DNA from: DAOUKH01 sp965219875
Lineage (GTDB): Bacteria > Chloroflexota > Dehalococcoidia > SHYB01
NCBI GenBank assembly: GCA_965219875.1
Contig: CBDCOW010000006.1
Coordinates: forward strand, 407,750-471,749
Reading direction: 5' to 3'
DNA: 64,000 nt
The notes under the pieces were generated by a model. That model made no database searches, had not been told where the DNA came from, and saw only the letters and a list, made by a program, of their open reading frames with translations. Below are positions 23,708 through 31,654 of this stretch, one piece after another. Within the stretch, counting starts at the first letter, position 1; each line of letters starts with the position of its first letter. The position numbers and the translations under genes are program-made.

Positions 23708-25113
23708 CTCCGCGCTGCCGGGGACGCGCCGCGCGACCTGATAAACCACGCCGACCCAATCGACGCGGTGGTTGCCGCCGCGACCATGGTGAAGACCGGC
23801 GTCAGGTCGCCGCTGCCGATGTTCTCGACGGCGGCGACCCCGACAAGCGCGCCGAGCGCCGCCGCTCCAATAAGGCTTCCGATGTAGCGCCCCATCGAGT
23901 ACACCCCGCTCGCCATTCCCGCGTCGCGCTCCCCCACCGCCTCCACCGCGGCGGTCTGCGCCGCGGGAATCTGCAGCGCCAGCCCCGCGCCCATGACCAG
24001 CAGCGCCGCCACGACCGGCCACACGCTCGCATCGAGGTCCGAGAGGAGCAGTACCCCCGCGCCGACCGCCTGTAGCACGCCGCCGACCATCGCCGGCCGC
24101 CGTCGGCCAAAGCGGTCCGCTAAACGGCCCCCTACACGAGCGAGGAGAAAGATCGGCGCCGACATCGCCGCCATGATGAGGCCTGTTTCAGCCGAACCCC
24201 GCTCCTGCACCACCTTGAGGAGTAACGGTAGGACGAGGACGATGGCGTACAGCCCGATGGTGGAGAACAGAATCGTGCCCGTCGCGCCTACGAAGGAACG
24301 GTTGCCAAGCAGTCGCGGATCGGTGAGCGGCTCCACGACGCGGCGCTCGTTGACGGCGAAGAGCACCAAGAGCGCGGCCGAGGCTCCGGCAAGGCCGGTC
24401 GTCAAGCTCAGGGACGCGCCGCCGGCGAGGCTGAGCGCCAGCGCGAACGCGATCATCGCCGCGCCCAGCAGCGCCGCGCCCACGAGATCGAAGGGCGGAC
24501 GCGCGCCCCGCTTCGCGGCGGGTGGGAAGTAGCGATAGGCCACGACCAGACCCAGCACGACGATCGGAATGTTCATCCAAAACATGGCCCGCCATCCGCC
24601 GAGCGCGAGGATGCCGCCGCCCAAGACCGGCCCGATCCCCGCCGCGAGGCCCGCCGACGCCCCCACGACACCGAAGGCCGCGGCCCGGCGCTCGACCGGG
24701 AACACCTGCCGCACCAGTGCCGCACCGGTGGGCAGCATCATCGCGGCCGTGAGCGCCTGGACGACGCGTGTCACGAGCAGCATTGTCAGGTCGGTGGATA
24801 GCGCCGCAAGAATGCTCGCCACGCCGAAGCCCAGCATCGAGAAGAGGTAAAGCCTGCGCCGCCCGTAGAGATCGCCCACCTTGCCGCCGATCGGCTGGAC
24901 GACCGCCATCGCGATGACGTAGGCGGTAATGGTCCAGGTGACCGCGTCGAGGCTGGCGTCGAAATCGCCGCTGATATCGGGCAGCGCCAGCGCCACCAGC
25001 GTGGTGTTCAACGGCGCGAGCATCGTCCCCAGGGCGACCCCAAAGAGGATGAGGCGGAACCTGCGCCGTTCGGCGGCGGCGGATAGGGGGTCGGAGTCCT
25101 GGACGCGCGCCAA
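23704..25113 (-). CDS. MFS transporter, DHA2 (EmrB/QacA) type
   Basis: Proton-driven exporter with about 14 transmembrane segments, 469 residues. The N-terminal helix FGVALGTMLAPLNTTLVALALPDI carries the drug:H+ antiporter motif. Motif A appears as GGKVGDLYGRRRLYL and its repeat as GGRLADRFGRRRPAM; motif C-like GLAAGIGPVLGGGI follows. I chose the TTG at 25113 because GAAAGG sits 6 bp upstream; the open frame extends to 25146. No regulator is adjacent. Substrate unknown; multidrug efflux is a family-level guess. Confidence 0.9.
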   Translation of the reverse strand: MARVQDSDPLSAAAERRRFRLILFGVALGTMLAPLNTTLVALALPDISGDFDASLDAVTWTITAYVIAMAVVQPIGGKVGDLYGRRRLYLFSMLGFGVASILAALSTDLTMLLVTRVVQALTAAMMLPTGAALVRQVFPVERRAAAFGVVGASAGLAAGIGPVLGGGILALGGWRAMFWMNIPIVVLGLVVAYRYFPPAAKRGARPPFDLVGAALLGAAMIAFALALSLAGGASLSLTTGLAGASAALLVLFAVNERRVVEPLTDPRLLGNRSFVGATGTILFSTIGLYAIVLVLPLLLKVVQERGSAETGLIMAAMSAPIFLLARVGGRLADRFGRRRPAMVGGVLQAVGAGVLLLSDLDASVWPVVAALLVMGAGLALQIPAAQTAAVEAVGERDAGMASGVYSMGRYIGSLIGAAALGALVGVAAVENIGSGDLTPVFTMVAAATTASIGSAWFIRSRGASPAARS

Positions 25114-25199
25114 CGATACCCTTTCGCCTCGCCATGGCCACCACAAGCAAAGCGGTCAAGAGGGAAAGTATACGCCCCACCCGGCCGCGCCGACTCGCC

Positions 25200-25229
25200 T
25201 TGCCGGGTACGCCACCGCCGGGCTACTAT
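25200..25229 (+). promoter_or_regulatory. Sigma70-like promoter for rpiB
   Basis: TTGCCG (25200-25205), 18 bp, TACTAT (25224-25229), 30 bp before the ATG. Confidence 0.45.
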
Positions 25230-25259
25230 GCCTCAGCACCGCGCCAGTAAGGAGCCGCC

Positions 25260-25739
25260 ATGCGCGTTGGAGTGGCCGGCGATCACGCCGGCTTCGAGTC
25301 CAAGAACTTCGCCGCCGAGGTCCTGCGGGGCCTCGGCCACGACGTCGTCGACTACGGCCCGGCGTCGTACGACCCGGCGGACGACTACCCCGACTTCGTC
25401 TTCCGGCTGGCCGACGCCGTCGCCGCCGGCGAGGTCGAGCGCGGGGTGCTCGCCTGCGGGAGCGGGGTCGGCGCCAGCGTCGCCGCCAACAAAGTCCCCG
25501 GCGTGCGCGCCGCCGTCTGCCACGACACCTACTCCGCGCATCAAGGCGTCGAGCACGACGACATGAACATCCTTTGCGTCGGCGGGCGCGTCGTCGGCGC
25601 CGAGGTCGAACGCGAGCTCATCACCGCGTTCATGAGCGCCGCCTTCACCGGCGAGGAGCGCCACGTGCGCCGCCTCAACAAAGTGCTCGACCGCGAACGC
25701 AACGCCCCCTCCGGCCTCTCCCCCTCTGGGGGAGATTAG
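25260..25739 (+). CDS. rpiB: RpiB/LacAB-family sugar-phosphate isomerase
   Basis: Interconverts ribose-5-phosphate and ribulose-5-phosphate in the pentose-phosphate pathway. 159 residues with N-terminal VGVAGDHAGFESK, the active-site Cys66 in LACGSGVGASVAANKVPGVRAAV, and DDMNILCVGGRVVG. The ATG is preceded by TAAGGAG. The last 10 codons, ending PSGLSPSGGD, come from a REP-like repeat (25704-25760) that supplies the stop, so the native C-terminus has been replaced or extended. LacA/LacB-type activity on other sugar phosphates is possible. Confidence 0.93.
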   Translation: MRVGVAGDHAGFESKNFAAEVLRGLGHDVVDYGPASYDPADDYPDFVFRLADAVAAGEVERGVLACGSGVGASVAANKVPGVRAAVCHDTYSAHQGVEHDDMNILCVGGRVVGAEVERELITAFMSAAFTGEERHVRRLNKVLDRERNAPSGLSPSGGD

Positions 25740-25765
25740 AGAGAGGGCGCGCGCCACAGGCGCGA
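25704..25765. repeat. REP-like dispersed repeat, family C
   Basis: CCCTCCGGCCTCTCCCCCTC followed by TGGGGGAGATTAGAGAGAGG. It covers the 3' end of rpiB and most of the gap to the next gene. Confidence 0.7.
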
Positions 25766-25831
25766 GGGCGCCCGAAGGGCCCCCTCCACGACAAGACTAC
25801 GTAAGAAAACAACCAAACACGGGAGAAACCT

Positions 25832-26137
25832 ATGTACGCCATCGTCGTAAACCTCGAATGCAATCCCGGCGCCGAGGACGCCTTCCTCAAAGCCGCGCTG
25901 GACGACGCCTCGAACTCTGTCCAGGAGCCCGGCTGCGTTCGCTTCGACGCCTACCAGGACCAGGCGGATCCCAAGCGCTTCGTCTTCGTCGAGGTCTACC
26001 GCGACGAGGACGCGTTCAAGGCCCACACCCAAACGGCCCACTACGCCCGCTGGAACGAGGCCACGAAGGACATCCGCGCCTCCGCCTCCGTCGTCCGCTG
26101 CACCAACCTCCACCCCACCGACGCCGACTGGCGGTAG
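25832..26137 (+). CDS. Antibiotic-biosynthesis-monooxygenase (ABM) domain protein
   Basis: 101 residues forming one dimeric alpha-beta barrel: YAIVVNLECNPGAEDAFLKA, EPGCVRFDAYQDQADPKRFVFVEVYRDEDAFKAHTQTAHYARW. This is the YgiN/LsrG-like pattern, including the conserved EPGCxRF and HxxTxHY segments. Such proteins are quinol monooxygenases or isomerases of signalling molecules. The ATG at 25832 has GGGAGAAACCT upstream. Confidence 0.88.
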   Translation: MYAIVVNLECNPGAEDAFLKAALDDASNSVQEPGCVRFDAYQDQADPKRFVFVEVYRDEDAFKAHTQTAHYARWNEATKDIRASASVVRCTNLHPTDADWR

Positions 26138-26168
26138 CCCCCGGGTCCAGTATCTCGACGGAGGCACT

Positions 26169-27434
26169 TTGCCCCCGCGCATCACCGCTTCCGAGGCCGA
26201 GTCGCTCCGCCGCGGCGCCGCGGACGTGCTCGCCGGCAACGTCAAGCAAGGAGTCGATGCCGCCACCGGCATCGAGTACGACTACGTCTGCCCCTCGGCG
26301 GCCGGCGGCTATCCGTGGCAATGGTTCTGGGACTCCTGCTTCCACGCCATCGCGTTGAGTCACGTCGACCCGGCCGCGGCGCGGCGCGAGCTCCGGACGC
26401 TGTGGGCCGCCCAGGCCCCCGACGGCTTCATCCCCCACGTCATCCACTGGGGCGCCGGCCTCCTGCTCCCGCCCGCGCATCTCCAGTGCCGCCTCTCCTG
26501 GAGGCCACGGCACAGCGCCCTCGTCCAGCCGCCGGTGCTGGCGCAGGCCGCGCTCAAGGTCGCCGAGCGAGGGGGCGACGACGCTTTCCTCACCGAGGCC
26601 CTCGACCGCTGCAAGCGCTACTACCTCTGGCTGCGCGACCACCGCGACCCCGACGCCGACGGCCTCGTTTCGTGCATCACACCGTACGAGACGGGCATGG
26701 ACCACCTCCCCGCCTACGACGAGGCGCTCGGCGCGCCCAACCCCTCCCGCCTCGGCCTGCAGGTCAGGCTCCGCCTCCTTGATGCCGCCAACCTGGTCTC
26801 GGGCCGCAACTACCGGCTGTCCACGATCTTCGAGCGCGGCCGTTTCAACGTGGAAGACGTGCTCTTCAACTGCCTCTACGCCGAGGGGCTGCGCTGTGTC
26901 GCCCGGCTCTGCGCCATGGCCGGCGACAAGCCGAGCCGTGACTCCTTCTCCCGCCTCGCCGAGCGCGCCGAACGCGCCATCCTCGACCGCTGCTTCCACG
27001 AGGATGATGGGGCATTCTGGCCCCTCAGGGACCCCGGCGGTCGTCCCCTGCGGACGCTGACCGTCTCCAGCCTCGCGCCGCTCCTGCTCGACTCGCTCCC
27101 TCCAGAGCGCGCCGAGGGCATCGTCCGCCAACTGCGCGACCCGCGCAAGTTCTGGCCCGACTACCCCGTCCCGTCAGTGGCGATGACGGAGCCCAGCTTC
27201 CGGCCAAGCGAGCGCTTCCTCATCTGGCGGGGGTCGACCTGGATCAACACGAACTGGGTGCTTGTGCGCGGGCTTCGCAAGCACGGCTACGGCGACGAAG
27301 CCGACGAGCTCGCGCGGCGCACTATCGGCCTCACGCTCAAATCGGGCTTCCGAGAGTTTTATAATCCTCATACCGGCGAGGGCTACGGCGCGGAACGGTT
27401 CGGCTGGTCCACCCTCGTCCTCGACCTCTTATGA
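26169..27434 (+). CDS. GH63-like (alpha/alpha)6-barrel glycoside hydrolase (mannosyl-/glucosylglycerate hydrolase type)
   Basis: 421 residues. Family landmarks are YPWQWFWDSCFHAIALSHVD near residue 50, the CITPYETGMDHLPAYDEA region, the GSTWINTNWVLVRGL strand-helix, and the C-terminal FREFYNPHTGEGYGAERFGW motif. This set matches bacterial GH63/GH37-like enzymes that cleave mannosylglycerate or glucosylglycerate, compatible solutes; exact substrate is inferred. It starts at a TTG preceded by GGAGG at good spacing. It is co-oriented with the GNAT gene 16 bp downstream. Confidence 0.8.
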   Translation: MPPRITASEAESLRRGAADVLAGNVKQGVDAATGIEYDYVCPSAAGGYPWQWFWDSCFHAIALSHVDPAAARRELRTLWAAQAPDGFIPHVIHWGAGLLLPPAHLQCRLSWRPRHSALVQPPVLAQAALKVAERGGDDAFLTEALDRCKRYYLWLRDHRDPDADGLVSCITPYETGMDHLPAYDEALGAPNPSRLGLQVRLRLLDAANLVSGRNYRLSTIFERGRFNVEDVLFNCLYAEGLRCVARLCAMAGDKPSRDSFSRLAERAERAILDRCFHEDDGAFWPLRDPGGRPLRTLTVSSLAPLLLDSLPPERAEGIVRQLRDPRKFWPDYPVPSVAMTEPSFRPSERFLIWRGSTWINTNWVLVRGLRKHGYGDEADELARRTIGLTLKSGFREFYNPHTGEGYGAERFGWSTLVLDLL

Positions 27435-27449
27435 CACGCGAGCGCATCA

Positions 27450-28040
27450 TTGCCTGAACCCGCCCGTATCCGCCCATACGACGCCGGGGACGAAGCCGCC
27501 GTCGCCGCCCTCCTGCGCGCCGGCCTCGCCGAGAAGGCCGTCTTCGCCGCCCAGGTCGATCCCCCCGAGGACAAGGACTACGTGGAGCACGAGATGCGGC
27601 TCCATGTTCTGAGCCTCGCCAATGAGCCCGAGAACTGGATCGTCGCCGCCGTGGACGGCGAGGCCGCCGGCGTCGTGCGGATGCGCTTCCTGCAAGACCA
27701 GCATGGCCCCTACGCCACCGTCCGCGAGATATTCGTCGCCCCCGAACACCGGCGACGCGGCATCGGAAGCGCCCTGCTCGACGCCGCCATCGAGCGCGCC
27801 AAGAACTCCATCGCCACCCGCCTCTTCGTCAAAGACCTCAAGACCTATCCCCCACTGCGCCTCTTCGAGCGGCGAGGCTTCCGCGATCTCGAAATGGTCC
27901 ACCGCCTCGACCGCAACCCGAGCCACCGCCTCCTCTGGTTCCCCACGCGCCTCGGCAAGGCGAGCGGCCCGCCCTGGGGCTTCGGCCCCGAGTCGAGAAG
28001 CTGGTGGGTCGACGAGGGCGGCAGGCGGACGCGCCGATGA
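27450..28040 (+). CDS. GNAT-family N-acetyltransferase
   Basis: 196 residues. The acetyl-CoA-binding motif A is VREIFVAPEHRRRGIGSALL, preceded by the NWIVAAVDGEAAGVVRMRF strand; the C-terminus PPLRLFERRGFRDLEMVHRL matches motif B. The start is a TTG at 27450; an ATG at 27431 leads to an early stop in another frame. The stop overlaps the next start as ATGA, so the two genes are translationally coupled. Substrate unknown. Confidence 0.85.
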   Translation: MPEPARIRPYDAGDEAAVAALLRAGLAEKAVFAAQVDPPEDKDYVEHEMRLHVLSLANEPENWIVAAVDGEAAGVVRMRFLQDQHGPYATVREIFVAPEHRRRGIGSALLDAAIERAKNSIATRLFVKDLKTYPPLRLFERRGFRDLEMVHRLDRNPSHRLLWFPTRLGKASGPPWGFGPESRSWWVDEGGRRTRR

Positions 28041-28402
28041 CGCTCGAAGAGTTCGAGGAATCGGTGGCCGCGGCGCTGGAGTCGCTGCCCGACGACGTCG
28101 CCGACCTGATTGAGAACGTCGATATCCTCGTCCAGGACTTTCCCACTCGGGCGCAGATGCGCGAGAACGGGATCCGCAGCCGGTACGGCCTACTCGGACT
28201 CTACGAGGGCGTCCCGCTCCCCGACCGGGGCTACGGCTACGGCAACGTCCTCCCCGACCGCATCACGATCTTCCGCCGCCCCATCGAGCACAACGCCGCC
28301 TCCGAGGAGTCGCTCGTGGACGAGATCCGCCGCACCGTCATCCACGAGGTGGGCCACTACTTCGGCTTCGGCGACGAGTGGCTGCACAGCCACGGCCTGT
28401 AG
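28037..28402 (+). CDS. Zincin-like metallopeptidase-family protein (MpeA/DUF1025 type)
   Basis: 121 residues: LEEFEESVAAALESLPDDVADLIENVDILVQDFP, then LLGLYEGVPLPDRGYGYG, DRITIFRRPIEHN, and the zinc-binding HEVGHYFGFGDEWL near residue 107. This is the compact zincin family whose peptidase activity is mostly untested. The ATG (28037) overlaps the GNAT stop. A role in protein quality control together with an acetyltransferase is only suggested by the coupling. Confidence 0.88.
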   Translation: MTLEEFEESVAAALESLPDDVADLIENVDILVQDFPTRAQMRENGIRSRYGLLGLYEGVPLPDRGYGYGNVLPDRITIFRRPIEHNAASEESLVDEIRRTVIHEVGHYFGFGDEWLHSHGL

Positions 28403-28407
28403 AGTGC

Positions 28408-28622
28408 TTTGCACAACCCGCCCGCAGGCTCAAGCATGGGTGGGGCCGGGAGGTCTTGCCTCTTCTCCCAACGGGAGAAGATTGAGATGAGGGGCCGCCT
28501 CGCAACCACCAAAGCCCATCCGGCCCACGCCCTGCGGCTCTAGTAGGGGCGCCCCTTGTGGGCGCCCTCCCCTCCGGCCTCTCCCCCTCCGGGGGAGACT
28601 GAGAGAGGGCAGCGCGCTGCAA
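28408..28622. repeat. REP-like repeats, families A, B and C in tandem
   Basis: Family A (GCACAACCCGCCCGCAGGCT to AGATTGAGATGAGGGG), family B (TAGGGGCGCCCCTTGTGGGC), then family C (CCTCTCCCCCTCCGGGGGAG ending in GAGAGAGGGC). This fills the 226-bp gap between convergent genes. Confidence 0.75.
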
Positions 28623-28628
28623 GCGCGC

Positions 28629-29336
28629 CTAGAGCACCCCGTCCGCGGGCATCACCAGCACCTCGTCCTGCACCGCCGACGCCGAGAAGGTCAGCGCGCC
28701 GTACACCGCCTCCGCCACGTCGCCCGGCGTCAGCATGCGCGAGCGGTCAAAGTCGGCGCCGGCGGCGTCCCACAGCGGCGTATCGACGGCGCCCGGCGTG
28801 ACGGTGATGACCCGCAAGCCCTGCCGCCGCACTTCCATCGCCAGTGCCTTCGAGAAGCCGATGACGCCGTGCTTCGAGGCGCAGTAGGCCGTGCTCGCGT
28901 CGAAGCCCTGATGTCCGGCGATCGAGGCGATGTTCACGATGTCGCCGCGCCCGGCTTCCAGCATGCGCGGCGCGACTGCCTTGCACATGAGAAAGACCGA
29001 CTTCAAGTTCCCGTCGATGGTGGCGTCCCAGAGCTCCTCGGTGGTCTCGGCGAGGGGTGTGAAGTAGGCCGCGCCGGCGGCGTTGACCAGCACGTCGATG
29101 CGCCCCAACCGTTCCAGCGCGTAGTCCGTGGCGGCCGCCGCACCCGACGCCGTCGACACGTCCGCGGCGACCGAGCCCGCGCCGCCCAGCGACGCCGCCG
29201 CGGCGTCGAGCCGTTCCCGCGATCGCGACGCGATACACACCGACGCCCCGTCCTCGGCGAAACGCCGCGCGATCGCCAGGCCAATGCCGCTCGATCCGCC
29301 GGTAATCAGACACGCCTGCCCGCTCATGGACGCCAT
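28629..29336 (-). CDS. Short-chain dehydrogenase/reductase
   Basis: 235 residues with fully canonical motifs: cofactor loop LITGGSSGIGLAIARRF, VLVNAAGAAY, catalytic Ser in NIASIAGHQG and YCASK for Tyr/Lys, followed by VITVTPGAVDTPLW. The acidic residue after the second strand is replaced by ASRSRERLDA, suggesting NADP preference. Start ATG at 29336 follows AGAGGAA; a second ATG at 29327 is possible. The C-terminus lies against a dispersed repeat block. Substrate unknown. Confidence 0.9.
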   Translation of the reverse strand: MASMSGQACLITGGSSGIGLAIARRFAEDGASVCIASRSRERLDAAAASLGGAGSVAADVSTASGAAAATDYALERLGRIDVLVNAAGAAYFTPLAETTEELWDATIDGNLKSVFLMCKAVAPRMLEAGRGDIVNIASIAGHQGFDASTAYCASKHGVIGFSKALAMEVRRQGLRVITVTPGAVDTPLWDAAGADFDRSRMLTPGDVAEAVYGALTFSASAVQDEVLVMPADGVL

Positions 29337-29356
29337 GCGCCGTTCCTCTTTTCCAC

Positions 29357-29398
29357 TGCCCTCTCTCAGTCTCCCCCAGAGGGGGAGAGGCTATTCCG
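29357..29398. repeat. REP-like dispersed repeat, family C
   Basis: CTCTCTCAGTCTCCCCCAG followed by AGGGGGAGAGGC, between the SDR start and the end of the pterin-synthase gene. Confidence 0.65.
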
Positions 29399-29411
29399 GG
29401 ATGTTGCCGCG

Positions 29412-29897
29412 CTACGCGTCGGTGGGCCCGCCGGTGAACTCGAAGGCGTTGTCGCGCGTCTCCACCAGTCGCACCTTGTGCAGACGTGGACCCACCGTCT
29501 GGTCGCCGCGCACCCCGCTCCCAGACGCCGCCTCCGCAAGGAGGTCCCAGATACGCCGCACGATGTTCTCGCCCGTCGGCACGAGATCGACGTAGTCCTC
29601 GACGTCGAGGTTCAGGTGCCGGTGGTCGTAGCGGTCGATCACCCGCTCCCCCACCAGCGCATCCAGCGCGTCGAGGTCGCAGCACATGCCGGTCACGGGG
29701 TCGATGGGCCCCTTCATCGTAATGAAGACCTGGTAATTGTGGCCGTGGCCGTTGTCGTTGGCGCACTTGCCGTAGATCTCGCGGTTCGCCGCGTCGGACA
29801 ACGCCTCGCTGTAGAGGCGGTGTGTCGCGGAGAAGCGGTACCGCCGCGTCAGGTAGACGCTCCCCGCCCCTTCGTCCGCCGTTCGTTCGCCGGTCAT
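29412..29897 (-). CDS. 6-pyruvoyl-tetrahydropterin synthase family protein (second copy)
   Basis: 161 residues. RRYRFSATHRLYSEALSDAANREIYGKCANDNGHGHNYQVFI holds the three zinc histidines and the catalytic Cys in the PTPS arrangement (GKCxxxNGHGHNY) rather than the shorter QueD spacing. YDHRHLNLD and the PTGENIVRRIWDLL helix complete the fold. It converts dihydroneopterin triphosphate. The ATG overlaps the stop of the upstream paralogue by ATGA. The product may serve tetrahydrobiopterin, folate or deazapurine synthesis; no que or fol gene is adjacent. Confidence 0.9.
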   Translation of the reverse strand: MTGERTADEGAGSVYLTRRYRFSATHRLYSEALSDAANREIYGKCANDNGHGHNYQVFITMKGPIDPVTGMCCDLDALDALVGERVIDRYDHRHLNLDVEDYVDLVPTGENIVRRIWDLLAEAASGSGVRGDQTVGPRLHKVRLVETRDNAFEFTGGPTDA

Positions 29898-30328
29898 GCG
29901 CCGCCCCGGTATTCGACGGCGAGGTCCTCGTCCTCCCGCAGCAGGACACCGGCGAGGGCCGACCCCGCGGGAAGACGCGGCGCGATCAGCTCCCACAGCG
30001 TGGCCGCCAGGTTCTCCGTCGTCGGAACGCGGTCCTTGAAGTAGGGCATGTCGTAGTTCAGATGGTGATGATCGAACTCTTCCAGGACGTCCTCCACCGC
30101 CGCCTTCACGTCCACGATGTTGATCACCATGCCGGTGACCGGATCGACGGGGCCCTTGACCGTGACGTCGAGCAAATAGTTGTGCCCGTGGCCGTTGGGC
30201 CGGGCGCAGGCGCCGAAGACCCGCTCGTTCTCCTCCTGCGTCCATTCGGCCCGGAAGTACCGGTGCGACGAGGAGAACTCGAAGGTCTTCGTAAGCGTCG
30301 TTTCGGCGGACACGGAGGCGGTGTTCAT
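29894..30328 (-). CDS. 6-pyruvoyl-tetrahydropterin synthase family protein (first copy)
   Basis: 144 residues, paralogous to the overlapping downstream gene: TFEFSSSHRYFRAEWTQEENERVFGACARPNGHGHNYLLDVTVKG has the same Cys and His pattern, followed by FDHHHLNYDMPYF and PTTENLAATLWELI. The ATG at 30328 was chosen because homology starts soon after; the frame extends upstream to 30373 into non-conserved sequence. Tandem overlapping PTPS genes could encode a hetero-oligomer or enzymes for two pterin routes. Confidence 0.9.
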   Translation of the reverse strand: MNTASVSAETTLTKTFEFSSSHRYFRAEWTQEENERVFGACARPNGHGHNYLLDVTVKGPVDPVTGMVINIVDVKAAVEDVLEEFDHHHLNYDMPYFKDRVPTTENLAATLWELIAPRLPAGSALAGVLLREDEDLAVEYRGGA

Positions 30329-30351
30329 CTCAGAGTCCCGGTGCCGGTGCG

Positions 30352-30687
30352 CTACGCGGGCGGCTTCACCCATCCCACGAGGACGACGCCGTCCTCCACT
30401 TTGACCTCGTAGGCGGTGATGTCGTGGCCCGGTGGCGTCGGGTCCTTGCCGTCGCGTATGTCATAGCTCCAGCCATGCCAGGGGCAGTCGACGATGTAGC
30501 CGCGCAGCTTGCCCTCGCCAATAGGCCCGCCCATGTGCGGACAGACGTAGTTCACCGCGTAGTAACCGCCGTCCTCGTGGTGGAAGAGCGCGATCGGCTT
30601 GTCGTGCAGGCCGAACACCATCTTGCCCCGGCCCACGGGTATCTCACCCTCCCGGGCCGCCTTTACGAACTTCACCTCTCCCGCCAA
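30352..30687 (-). CDS. Rieske [2Fe-2S] ferredoxin-like protein
   Basis: 111 residues, single Rieske domain: the cluster ligands are CPHMGG and CPWHGW (Cys-X-His and Cys-X2-His), preceded by MVFGLHDKPIALFHHEDGGYYAV and followed by YEVKVEDGVVLVGW. It resembles the ferredoxin components of ring-hydroxylating oxygenases or nitrite-reductase small subunits. The start is a TTG at 30687 with GGAGG 6 bp upstream; the open frame runs on to 30840 but without homology. It lies 23 bp before the PTPS pair on the same strand, so one operon is likely. Confidence 0.85.
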   Translation of the reverse strand: MAGEVKFVKAAREGEIPVGRGKMVFGLHDKPIALFHHEDGGYYAVNYVCPHMGGPIGEGKLRGYIVDCPWHGWSYDIRDGKDPTPPGHDITAYEVKVEDGVVLVGWVKPPA

Positions 30688-30848
30688 TAGAGACCTCCCT
30701 GACGCGGCAAGTCTACGGCCACACTCCACATCGTAGCAAGGCGCCGCGTTGCCATGGGACGAGTACAATGGCCCGGCTCTCCCTCGCGAGTTTATTCCAA
30801 CGAGGACAGACTTCGGCCCGGTTGAGGTCAAAAGACGCAATAAAAGAA

Positions 30849-30889
30849 ACGCCCCTTGCGGGGCGTCGGGCCGGCGATGCTATCGCCGG
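30849..30889. terminator. Two adjacent hairpins, terminator-like on the reverse strand
   Basis: ACGCCCC-TTGC-GGGGCGT (30849-30866) and CCGGCGA-TGCTA-TCGCCGG (30871-30889). Read on the reverse strand, the first hairpin is followed by TTTCTTTTATT, the form of an intrinsic terminator. No reverse-strand gene ends just before it, so it may end an antisense or small RNA. The rest of the 275-bp gap shows no gene. Confidence 0.45.
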
Positions 30890-30962
30890 GGGGGTACCTA
30901 GACTATACCAAACACATTTTCGCTAGGTCAATAGCCAGGGTCACACAAGGTGGAGGAACGCA

Positions 30963-31586
30963 TTGCAACAGCGGGTAGCGGTGTACATTGATGGCTTCAA
31001 TCTTTACTACGGAATCAGGTCAAAGGGTTGGACGCGTCACGGCTGGATTGATCTCCACCGTCTGTCTCAGAACCTGCTACGCAGCGACCAAAGCTTGGTG
31101 GCGGTCCGCTACTTCACGACTCGGATCTCATCTCCCCAAAACGACCCCGATAGGTCGCGGCGGCAGAATACATATCTGGAAGCATTAGCGACTCTACCAA
31201 ACCTGCACATCCACTACGGAGTCTACCTTCCAAAGGAAAGAACTTGTTCTCGCTGCGGCGCGACCTGGAAAACCTACGAGGAGAAAATGACCGACGTCAA
31301 CATCGCGGTCGAATTGCTTGGCGATGCTCAAGACAATGCCTTCGACACAGCAATCGTTGTCTCTGGCGATAGCGACCTGATCGGCCCGGTAGAGGCGATA
31401 CGGAAGCGCTACCCTGAGAAGCGAGTGGTGGCCGCCTTTCCGCCCGACCGCGCCTCCCGGCGGTTGCGTAGTGCTGCGTCAGCCTCGTTCACCATAGGCC
31501 GCAAAGTGTTGAGTGACAGCCAGTTGCCGGACAGGGTCGTTAAACCCGACGGCTACGTGTTAACACGCCCACCGACTTGGACCTGA
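30963..31586 (+). CDS. NYN-domain (PIN-like) ribonuclease-family protein
   Basis: 207 residues. VAVYIDGFNLYYGIRSKGW gives the first catalytic Asp (YIDGFN), EEKMTDVNIAVELLGDA the second (TDVNIA), and AIVVSGDSDLIGPVEAIRK the third (SGDSDL); this is the LabA/DUF88 NYN fold, predicted metal-dependent RNase. A CSRCGATW knuckle near residue 95 suggests zinc binding. The start is a TTG with GGAGG upstream. Base composition is visibly more A+T-rich than neighbours, consistent with transfer. Roles proposed for relatives include RNA turnover and defence. Confidence 0.85.
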   Translation: MQQRVAVYIDGFNLYYGIRSKGWTRHGWIDLHRLSQNLLRSDQSLVAVRYFTTRISSPQNDPDRSRRQNTYLEALATLPNLHIHYGVYLPKERTCSRCGATWKTYEEKMTDVNIAVELLGDAQDNAFDTAIVVSGDSDLIGPVEAIRKRYPEKRVVAAFPPDRASRRLRSAASASFTIGRKVLSDSQLPDRVVKPDGYVLTRPPTWT

Positions 31587-31595
31587 TGCCGCGCG

Positions 31596-31624
31596 TTGCC
31601 CGCCGGAGCCGCGCCGCATAGAAT
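31596..31624 (+). promoter_or_regulatory. Sigma70-like promoter for the epoxide hydrolase gene
   Basis: TTGCCC (31596-31601), 17 bp, TAGAAT (31619-31624), 30 bp before the ATG. Confidence 0.55.
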
Positions 31625-31654
31625 CCGCCGCAGCCGCCCGACCGGAGCCGCCCC

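Noticed and set aside
22370..24022. 550-codon reverse-strand frame over the acyl-CoA dehydrogenase
   Set aside because: Gly/Ala/Val-rich antisense shadow of a well-supported gene.
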